Shown in pieces: positions 1-4,623 of a DNA stretch of 5,149 nt. How positions within the stretch are numbered: the first letter of the stretch is position 1; each line of letters opens with the position of its first letter. The position numbers and the translations under genes were made by a program. Under the pieces are notes generated by a model that saw nothing but the letters and a program-made list of their open reading frames with translations, did not search any database and was not told the DNA's origin. Origin of the DNA: Deltaproteobacteria bacterium (GTDB lineage Bacteria > Desulfobacterota > DSM-4660 > Desulfatiglandales > Desulfatiglandaceae); contig JABGPV010000334.1 in NCBI GenBank assembly GCA_018644785.1, forward strand, positions 1-5,149. Direction: 5' to 3'.

Positions 1-642
1 ATGGATCACTTTGTTCAACGCATGGATCTTGAGGATTTCAATTTTGAAAAATTCCAAGTTCAGGCCTACTTCTGTGCGGCCATCTCCAAGGTTTTGGGAG
101 AGATCATAGGCTATGAAGAATCTGCAGATCTATACACTGTGTCAATCCTGCAAAATATCGGGAAGCTAGTCCTGGCAGTCTACTTTCGAGAGAAATTCAG
201 GGAAATCAATGCCTTAAAAATCTCAGAAGGGCTCGTAAGCAGGATAGCGGAACAGCGAGTATTGGGGATTACCCACGGGGAAATCGGCGCGGTTGTCTTG
301 GAGAAATTCAAGATACCCAAGGAGATCTGTAATGCCATAAGGTTTCACGATGTATTGGGGCGAATTGTCCCCGAAGGATCCGATTTTGAATTGGAGTTTG
401 TGTCGAGAGAATCGAGCAGGTTGGTGGCGGGATTCACACTTCCGAAAAAGATGAACGCTCAGGATATTATGGATCGACTGAGGGGCACGGTCGATGAAGG
501 CCGAAAGAGATATCGGGAAAATATGAAAGAAGTCCTACATTCCAAGGGGGGATACAGGGAAGCCTTTGAAACCCTGATAAATCAAGCTGTCGGGTTGATT
601 CGCAGGGATCTGAAAGTTTTTTTGAGGGAAAGAAAGCCGTAA
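1..642 (+). CDS. HDOD domain signalling protein, C-terminal part (5' truncated by window edge)
   Basis: The 213 residues visible match the second half of an HDOD domain followed by a short helical tail. The core is at about residues 14-117: a helix at 18-37, then SILQNIGKLVLAVYF (48-62), then the stretch RVLGITHGEIGAVVLEKF (86-103) and IPKEICNAIRFHD (105-117). HDOD domains are regulatory relatives of HD phosphohydrolases, often found in two-component and cyclic-di-GMP networks, and usually lack catalysis. Here the usual HD pair is QN (51-52), so metal-dependent hydrolysis is unlikely; His92 is kept. The first half of the domain (roughly 80-90 residues in the family) is missing, so the ATG at base 1 is probably an internal methionine and the gene begins outside the window. 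The tail (about 150-213) is charged and helical with no recognised domain. The TAA stop lies 18 nt from the stop of the convergent J-domain gene; no clear terminator separates them. Confidence 0.85.
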   Translation: MDHFVQRMDLEDFNFEKFQVQAYFCAAISKVLGEIIGYEESADLYTVSILQNIGKLVLAVYFREKFREINALKISEGLVSRIAEQRVLGITHGEIGAVVLEKFKIPKEICNAIRFHDVLGRIVPEGSDFELEFVSRESSRLVAGFTLPKKMNAQDIMDRLRGTVDEGRKRYRENMKEVLHSKGGYREAFETLINQAVGLIRRDLKVFLRERKP

Positions 643-660
643 GCGAGAAACCCTGAACCC

Positions 661-1407
661 TTACCGCATGCTTCTCCCGCAAACGTCCCTGTTGTGAATT
701 TTCTGTTTTTCTGTCATTACCTCCATATCTTGGAAACGAAGAATCCCTTCTTTCACGAAGAATTCTCCTATGGGACGCTGAAGATTACGTTGCTTGCCGA
801 GAAGGGCCATAAGCTGGAACCGGGACAAATAGCCTAAACGGATAGCACGCTCACCGAATTTTCCCTTGAGGTTCCTCCGCAACAAAATTCTCTGAATTTC
901 ATGATGCGAAATCATTTCCCAATCCAATGCGATTTGCCCGATGAGGGGGCGTTGGCGCCTTTGCCAGGTTATTGCCCTTATAAGGGTGCGCCAGGAAATA
1001 AGACCGGAGTAATAGAGAAATTGCCCGAGCAATAGCTCTCGCTTGGGGATTTCCTTGGTGTAAAAAAGTTCTGAAAAATCCCTTCTTGCCTGGTGCCTTG
1101 AATTGGTTTTGTTGTTCTTTTTTTTAACGCTTGATTGGCCCCGCAGGAGAACCGCTCCTTTATTTCTAACAATGGGAATGAGCCTTTCATACGCCAGGGT
1201 TACCTCTCTGAAGTGGTCACCCATTTTGGCTTCATCCCTCCCTAGGGCTTTCGCACGGTCAGGGTGTGTTTCGAGGGCTTTCTTCCTGTAGGCAGACCTA
1301 AGCCCTGACGGCTCGAGATACTTCAAGAAATCCAGAGAGATCTCCACTTTCGAGCCAAAAAGAAGGCCGCATGCATCAAAAACCTCTGGTATGGATAAAG
1401 CGATCAA
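661..1407 (-). CDS. J-domain protein with two tandem MshEN-like modules
   Basis: This 248-residue protein has an N-terminal J domain (about 22-80), with helix II, the HPD motif at 48-50 that stimulates the DnaK ATPase, and helix III. A basic linker (93-109) follows. Residues 126-149, 155-178, 183-206 and 212-235 are four 24-residue motifs of the pattern hydrophobic-G-x-x-h-h-x-x-G-h-h, then L/I and a final Q. They form two pairs, each with a 5-residue spacer, exactly the 24-5-24 layout of the MshEN (GspE/PilB N-terminal) fold that binds cyclic di-GMP in several ATPases. The motif's first Arg is absent from all four copies (L, L, K, P), and copy 2 lacks the mid Gly and final Gln, so ligand binding is uncertain. 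The TTG start is chosen because a TAG stop lies two codons upstream, the next in-frame Met is residue 62, and AAAGGG sits 9 nt upstream (1417-1422). The protein is likely cytoplasmic. A co-chaperone role is inferred. Confidence 0.85.
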   Translation of the reverse strand: MIALSIPEVFDACGLLFGSKVEISLDFLKYLEPSGLRSAYRKKALETHPDRAKALGRDEAKMGDHFREVTLAYERLIPIVRNKGAVLLRGQSSVKKKNNKTNSRHQARRDFSELFYTKEIPKRELLLGQFLYYSGLISWRTLIRAITWQRRQRPLIGQIALDWEMISHHEIQRILLRRNLKGKFGERAIRLGYLSRFQLMALLGKQRNLQRPIGEFFVKEGILRFQDMEVMTEKQKIHNRDVCGRSMR

Positions 1408-1510
1408 CAGCTATTGCCCTTTCTCTTTAACTTAACAATTATCAACAACATATTGTACATTTGTCAAGATAAAAAACTAGATATTGTGCCCTATCCCAAA
1501 TGTATTTATC
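1408..1510. other. AT-rich intergenic region between the two J-domain genes
   Basis: These 103 bp contain the promoter at 1438-1467 and two copies of ATATTGT (1450-1456 and 1481-1487) exactly 31 bp apart, one in the promoter spacer and one upstream of the -35. An inverted copy of the core, ACAAT, lies at 1436-1440 beside the -10. No strong terminator follows the upstream gene: there is only a 4-bp GATA/TATC stem before a run of six T, so some read-through into the downstream J-domain gene is likely. Confidence 0.5.
1438..1467 (-). promoter_or_regulatory. Sigma-70-type promoter for the J-domain/MshEN-like gene
   Basis: Read on the minus strand, TTGACA (1462-1467, a perfect -35) is followed by an 18-nt spacer and GATAAT (1438-1443, five of six to the -10 consensus). 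Transcription would start near 1431, leaving a leader of about 24 nt before the TTG at 1407 that contains the AAAGGG ribosome site. The surrounding 100 bp are strongly AT-rich. This suggests that the last gene of the minus-strand cluster can be transcribed independently of the genes upstream. Confidence 0.65.
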
Positions 1511-1879
1511 TCACTCCTCCCATCTTTCTCTTTTCCTCTCAGTTTTTCTGAGGATTGAGTAGGCACGGGAACATAGATTTCGGGCGTTCTCTTTGACTGC
1601 CAAAATATTTCTGTAGATCGCCTCTGAGGCTCCTTGCTTTCTTCGGTTTGCTTTTTTTGTCTGGAGGATTTCCGATCCCGTGGACAACAACGCCCGTATT
1701 TCCGCATAGGCGATATTGATCCCTTTCAATTTTTCCTCGGCCTTTTTTCTGAGCCTGGGATTATTTGTGAAACGATCAGGGTGCCAGACCCTGGCCATAT
1801 CTATATACGCTTCCCTTGCCTCATCCATTGAGGGTTCATGATCAAGTTCAAGAATTTTATAACATTTTAAAATATCCAT
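1511..1879 (-). CDS. Small stand-alone J-domain protein
   Basis: This 122-residue protein starts directly with a J domain. Helix I is in MDILKCYKILEL, helix II at about 18-32, the HPD motif at 33-35 (VWHPDRF) and helix III at about 44-65. The remaining 57 residues are basic, Arg/Lys-rich and probably helical, with no recognised client-binding domain, zinc fingers or Gly/Phe region, so it is a type III (class C) J-protein. The family role is to recruit DnaK and stimulate its ATPase; the client is unknown. The ATG at 1879 is chosen because it places the J domain at the very N-terminus and has AGGTG just upstream. An in-frame GTG at 1948 would give 145 residues, but it lacks a good ribosome site and lies in the loop of an inverted repeat. 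The gene is 153 nt downstream of the LRR-like gene on the same strand, with no evident terminator or promoter between them. Confidence 0.82.
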   Translation of the reverse strand: MDILKCYKILELDHEPSMDEAREAYIDMARVWHPDRFTNNPRLRKKAEEKLKGINIAYAEIRALLSTGSEILQTKKANRRKQGASEAIYRNILAVKENARNLCSRAYSILRKTERKRERWEE

Positions 1880-1933
1880 GACACCTAAAGTGGTTGGTCC
1901 AGGATTCAGGGTTATGTCTTTCAAAGTTTGTTG

Positions 1934-1959
1934 CTTAAAGGTTATCACTAACTTTTAAG
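1934..1959 (-). repeat. 26-bp imperfect inverted repeat (hairpin with GTGA loop)
   Basis: On the minus strand the order is CTTAAA, A, GTTA, loop GTGA, TAAC, C, TTTAAG. This is a 10-bp stem with a single A/C mismatch, closed by a GNRA-type tetraloop. It lies between the LRR-like gene and the small J-domain gene. On the minus strand no U-run follows, so it is not a typical terminator for that operon. It could be an mRNA processing or stability element or a DNA operator. The opposite strand has a T-rich run after it, but no gene is known to be read in that direction here. Confidence 0.5.
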
Positions 1960-2032
1960 GTTTCTTTTTCCGGAGAAGACCTCTGAAACTCGGAACGGCA
2001 CTTAGCTTTGACAAGGCTGGAGATATTTATTT

Positions 2033-3544
2033 TCATCTGAAAATTATTTCCCCACCCGCTTTTTGCCATGCCGTCAGATACTTGTTCGTCTCCGGAGAGA
2101 TATTGGCAAGCCCGACAACTTCCATCTGCTTTCCCCGCCATTGAGATAGATGTTTTGCCGCCTGTGGCGTAAGCTCGATGAGACCGTTTAGAGAAAGCCT
2201 GATCCCTCGCCACCGGGATAAACCCTCCGCCGCCTCGGGAGAAAGCTCGCTCAGGTGGTTGAGGCAGAGCCATTCACCCTCCCATTGAGACAACTGCTCT
2301 GCTATCGAGGCAGGTAATTCTGTGATGCCGTTAAGAAAAAGATCTTTGCCTTCCCATTGAGCCAAACATTTTGTCGCATTAAGAGAGAGCTCTGTGAGTT
2401 CATATTTACGACTTAGATCGCCAACACAGATCTCTTTCCAAATTCCCATATTTATTTTGTCTTGCCGTTGAGAATGTGCCTTTTCTTTCTTTGGTTTCTC
2501 TTTCTTTGGACTTTGTTTTTCCGATTTCTTACTCATTTTGTCTTGCCGTTCAAAATGCGCCTTTTCTTTCTTTGGTTTCTTTCCCTTTGGACTTTGTTTT
2601 TCTGATTTTTTATTCGAATTTTCCTGTTGAACTATCTTTTTCCAGATCTTTTCGAGAGCTGGAGCACGGGTCTTTTTTGTATCTATGGCGAGGTTATCGA
2701 TCTCACTGGCTTTATTTTCAATGATGATGTCCATGCGCTTCCCTAACTTGGCAATATCGATACCATTGACGACCGGGGCCATCTGAATCTGGATTCCGGC
2801 TAACCGTTCAATGTAGAGTAGTTCTTCACTGCCGTCATGAAGCTGCTCAAGCGGTCCATTGAGCTTATTGATATATAAGTGACGCCGCCTGATAGTCCGA
2901 AGCCCTAACTCTATCCGTTTGCTTTTGAGGGCCTGCTGAAAGGTGGTTATCCCCTTTTCACGTTTTTCGATCAGGATTTCGTCTCTTACCTCTTGGATCC
3001 TGTTGCGGTAATAATGCTTCAGAGCCTGGATTTCCTCCTGCTTTTTGAGTAACGTGTCCCTGAGCCGGGTGGCTTTTTCCAGTTTATCAGCCAGCCCAAA
3101 TGCCGTATGTTTAAACATCTTGGTCTGACCCGTGGTTTCAGTCTGCTGGGTCTTTTGGGGCAAAAATGAGGCATCTAAAGCCTTCGATCTCTCGTTGATA
3201 TTGATGGGTTCGCTCTGTTGACTTGGAGATGAGCCGCCTGCGACGCTCCGATTTCGGTCGTTCATGAACCACAGGAGAAAGCCGGTAGCCGCGACAACAA
3301 CGAGCAGTACGCCAATTACGATATATTTCCCTTTCTTCCCTTTGACATTCTCACCATCCTCAAGGTATTCGTTTTCGTACAAATCTTCATCGGTTTCATT
3401 GTGTTCTATGAGGTTATCACCCTCATCAGGCGCTGGTTTTTCTTCCAGTTCGGCGGTATCGTTTTGGTCTTTTCCCTCGTTTTTTACCCTCTGATCCGCT
3501 TCAGATATCTCCCCGTCTAATTTCTCCTCCTTACGCTCATTCAT
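2033..3544 (-). CDS. Bitopic membrane protein with acidic N-terminus, charged repeats and C-terminal LRR-like repeats
   Basis: This 503-residue protein is not assigned to a named family. Residues 1-67 are strongly acidic and probably disordered and cytoplasmic. Residues 74-94 form one hydrophobic transmembrane helix preceded by a KGKKGK stop-transfer cluster. Residues 95-145 are a Ser/Gln/Thr-rich linker and about 150-222 are probably coiled coil. Two Lys-rich 27-residue repeats occupy 312-338 and 339-365. Residues 383-503 hold five units of about 24 residues with L-x-E-L-x-P-x-x-A-x-x-L-x-x-W-x-G-x-x-L-x-L-N-G character, like bacterial leucine-rich-type repeats. By the positive-inside rule the repeats face the periplasm; that is inference. 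The ATG lies 7 nt after the fliL stop, so the genes are probably translationally coupled. The start region has a weak GTGAG ribosome site overlapping that stop. FliM or FliN would be the usual neighbours of fliL; this protein resembles neither. A role with FliL at the motor or envelope is possible but unproven. Confidence 0.8.
   Translation of the reverse strand: MNERKEEKLDGEISEADQRVKNEGKDQNDTAELEEKPAPDEGDNLIEHNETDEDLYENEYLEDGENVKGKKGKYIVIGVLLVVVAATGFLLWFMNDRNRSVAGGSSPSQQSEPININERSKALDASFLPQKTQQTETTGQTKMFKHTAFGLADKLEKATRLRDTLLKKQEEIQALKHYYRNRIQEVRDEILIEKREKGITTFQQALKSKRIELGLRTIRRRHLYINKLNGPLEQLHDGSEELLYIERLAGIQIQMAPVVNGIDIAKLGKRMDIIIENKASEIDNLAIDTKKTRAPALEKIWKKIVQQENSNKKSEKQSPKGKKPKKEKAHFERQDKMSKKSEKQSPKKEKPKKEKAHSQRQDKINMGIWKEICVGDLSRKYELTELSLNATKCLAQWEGKDLFLNGITELPASIAEQLSQWEGEWLCLNHLSELSPEAAEGLSRWRGIRLSLNGLIELTPQAAKHLSQWRGKQMEVVGLANISPETNKYLTAWQKAGGEIIFR
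2036..2398 (-). repeat. Five LRR-like protein repeats (24-residue period)
   Basis: The encoded residues 383-406, 407-430, 431-454, 455-478 and 479-503 align as five units. The first four are exactly 24 residues; each carries Leu/Ile at positions 1 and 4, Leu at 12, Trp at 15 followed by x-Gly, and a hydrophobic triplet before Asn-Gly or a variant. The last unit is degenerate and ends the protein with a capping-like GGEIIFR. The units differ at the DNA level, so the array is old rather than a recent expansion. Such repeats usually form protein-binding surfaces. Confidence 0.65.
2450..2611 (-). repeat. 81-bp tandem duplication encoding two 27-residue Lys-rich repeats
   Basis: Bases 2531-2611 and 2450-2530 are adjacent in-frame copies that differ at about 10 of 81 positions. 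They encode units beginning KKSEKQSPK and ending with RQDK plus two residues; 21 of 27 residues agree. The duplication lies in the linker between the coiled-coil region and the LRR-like repeats and probably changes linker length. The high nucleotide identity indicates a fairly recent event. Confidence 0.85.
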
Positions 3545-3551
3545 TATCTTC

Positions 3552-4085
3552 TCACTCTATTACAAATTCTGTAAAATAGACGTTGGCTACGGCCCCTTTT
3601 GAAAAAAGAGAATCCATTTTGGCGGCTATTTCGGTCCGCAAATCACCTTTTCCCTCGACGGTGTTGATATCTTCAAATTTCTTTGAAGAGAGTATGGTCA
3701 AAAGCGTGTCTTTTACCCGAGGGAGCTGGGCCCGCACTTGTTCGAACGTTGCCTGGTCTTTCAGTTCAAGATCCATCTTTACTCTCAAAAATCGCTTTCC
3801 GCCGGAGCCCGCAAGGTTTATTACAAAGGGGTTTATGGCATAAATGGGACCCAATCCCTTTGAGGGCGGTTCATTTTCAGTCGCCGATTCTGAGGTTATC
3901 ACACTGCCGGCAGGCGACCCGGGCATCTTCTGCCAGAGGATATAGAAGCCCGCCCCTGCCGCAGCCATAAACAATACAAATCCGGCAATAATTATGATTA
4001 AAACTGTTTTTGATCCTCCTTTTTTCTCACCATCACCGTCTTTCTCTTCTACGAGATCCTCATTTCCATCGCTGTCCTTCGCCAT
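3552..4085 (-). CDS. fliL: Flagellar basal body-associated protein FliL
   Basis: FliL is a single-pass inner-membrane protein whose periplasmic domain associates with the MotA/MotB stator and supports torque. From the ATG at 4085 the protein has 177 residues: an acidic cytoplasmic tail (1-20), a basic KKGGSK cluster, a transmembrane helix at about 27-51, a Ser/Pro/Glu linker, and the FliL domain at about 80-177. That domain has INPFVINLA (84-92), KRFLRVKMDLEL (97-108), a helix ending DTLLTILSSKKFEDI, and the family's C-terminal VYFTEFVIE. Length and order fit the family. AAGGAG with a 6-nt spacer (4092-4097) supports this start. An ATG nine codons upstream (4112), with GGGGAG 9 nt before it, is a real alternative giving 186 residues. 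The next gene starts 7 nt after the stop. FliM, which commonly follows fliL, is absent, so this may be an accessory FliL copy. No convincing promoter was seen upstream. Confidence 0.92.
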   Translation of the reverse strand: MAKDSDGNEDLVEEKDGDGEKKGGSKTVLIIIIAGFVLFMAAAGAGFYILWQKMPGSPAGSVITSESATENEPPSKGLGPIYAINPFVINLAGSGGKRFLRVKMDLELKDQATFEQVRAQLPRVKDTLLTILSSKKFEDINTVEGKGDLRTEIAAKMDSLFSKGAVANVYFTEFVIE

Positions 4086-4316
4086 TATCTTCTCCTTGCT
4101 TCCGTCTTTCATAATCTATTACTCCCCAAATGGATTTCCTTGGAGAGGGTTGTTGGACAATACCGTCAATATTTTGTCATTATCAGGGGGAATCGTTTTT
4201 CAAATCGCCCAGTTCAAAATCCACACTTACCCCAAAGAAAGCGGAGCAACACGGATTGGTGAAGGAATCCCCACTCATTGCCAATGATCGGCCTTTTCTG
4301 TTTCCTGAAAAACACA

Positions 4317-4333
4317 GCAAGAAGTTTTCTTGC
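4317..4333. repeat. Perfect 7-bp inverted repeat, 3-nt loop
   Basis: GCAAGAA, loop GTT, TTCTTGC. On the minus strand it is followed by a broken U-run (TGTGTTTTTC) and on the plus strand by AAAAATT. It could be a weak terminator on the minus strand or a regulator-binding dyad; no gene upstream on the minus strand within the window would need it. Confidence 0.45.
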
Positions 4334-4369
4334 AAAAATTATTCCACAAATGTGAATGTGTTACGAAAA

Positions 4370-4385
4370 CGGCCATTTTTGGCCG
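4370..4385 (-). terminator. GC-rich 6-bp hairpin followed by TTTT on the minus strand
   Basis: CGGCCA, loop of four, TGGCCG is a perfect stem. Read on the minus strand it is followed by TTTTCG, giving a short intrinsic-terminator-like shape. The stem is short and the T-run only four long, and no minus-strand gene ends here in the window, so this could instead be an operator-like dyad. Confidence 0.3.
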
Positions 4386-4478
4386 AGTCCCTAATCCTGT
4401 GGCACCGTACTCGGCGGTGGATACAACGGATCCGGTATCTTGCTTATGGTTTCATTTTTCTCATCTGGGGAAACCAGG

Positions 4479-4510
4479 GCCGATCCATTCCTTAAGGCCA
4501 TGGAGTCGGC
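4479..4510. repeat. Nested imperfect inverted repeat abutting the candidate sigma-54 site
   Basis: The outer arms GCCGA (4479-4483) and TCGGC (4506-4510) enclose the inner arms CCAT (4485-4488) and ATGG (4500-4503), with one and two unpaired bases between. The centre holds the palindrome CCTTAAGG (4490-4497). The right outer arm overlaps the -24 element of the candidate sigma-54 promoter, so a protein bound here could affect it. Confidence 0.4.
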
Positions 4511-4522
4511 ACAGAAAATGCA
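4507..4522 (+). promoter_or_regulatory. Candidate sigma-54 (-24/-12) promoter for the response-regulator gene
   Basis: CGGCACA (4507-4513), four bases, then ATGCA (4518-4522). Compared with TGGCACG-N4-TTGCW this keeps GGCAC and TGCA and has the required GG-N10-GC spacing. Transcription would start near 4533, about 90 nt before the ATG at 4624. Sigma-54 commonly controls flagellar and signalling genes in related bacteria, but a lone match in 500 bp can occur by chance. Confidence 0.4.
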
Positions 4523-4572
4523 TTTAGCACTCTCGATAAGTGAATCAAGGGCGCTAAGTCCGCCCGCCCATA

Positions 4573-4601
4573 TTGGCAGGATTCACGGCCGCCATTATGA
4601 G
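4573..4601 (+). promoter_or_regulatory. Alternative sigma-70-like promoter for the response-regulator gene
   Basis: TTGGCA (4573-4578, five of six to the -35 consensus), a 17-nt spacer, then TATGAG (4596-4601, four of six to the -10). Transcription would start near 4608, leaving a leader of about 16 nt. It competes with the sigma-54 candidate; the sequence alone does not decide between them. Confidence 0.35.
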
Positions 4602-4623
4602 AAAATAAAACGGGGTCCTGTTT

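Larger units (their letters stand above)
4086..4623. other. Divergent intergenic region without a convincing gene
   Basis: About 540 bp separate fliL (minus) from the response-regulator gene (plus). Open frames on the plus strand (for example 4130-4495 and 4440-4649) have no family resemblance I recognise and poor ribosome sites. The stretch holds several dyads: a perfect 13-bp palindrome TCATTGCCAATGA (4275-4287), hairpins at 4317-4333 and 4370-4385, and a nested imperfect repeat at 4479-4510. It also contains the candidate promoters for the plus-strand gene. No tRNA or rRNA signature was seen. Confidence 0.6.

Noticed and set aside
643..660. Possible bidirectional terminator between the convergent genes
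   Set aside because: The 18-nt gap contains no stable stem with a T-run on either strand.
1511..1948. GTG-started 145-residue version of the small J-domain protein
   Set aside because: The extra 23 residues have no family support, there is no good ribosome site, and the GTG lies in a hairpin loop; the ATG at 1879 starts directly at the J domain.
2004..2018. 15-bp near-palindrome AGCTTTGACAAGGCT downstream of the LRR-like gene
   Set aside because: One mismatched pair and no loop or T-run; too short to call an operator or terminator without conservation.
3264..3494. Plus-strand frames inside the LRR-like gene (also 2476-2724)
   Set aside because: Ser/Phe-rich translations are the antisense shadow of Lys/Glu-rich coding sequence.
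4275..4294. Minus-strand GG-N10-GC arrangement upstream of fliL
   Set aside because: Only about seven of twelve consensus positions fit and it lies far from the fliL start; it is better explained by the 13-bp palindrome there.
4400..4415. Second sigma-54-like site (TGGCACC, four bases, TCGGC)
   Set aside because: The -24 half is good, but the -12 half has GG instead of the essential GC at the required spacing.
4130..4495. 121-codon plus-strand frame in the intergenic region
   Set aside because: The translation has no domain-like pattern, the start lacks a good ribosome site, and the frame crosses three dyads typical of non-coding DNA.
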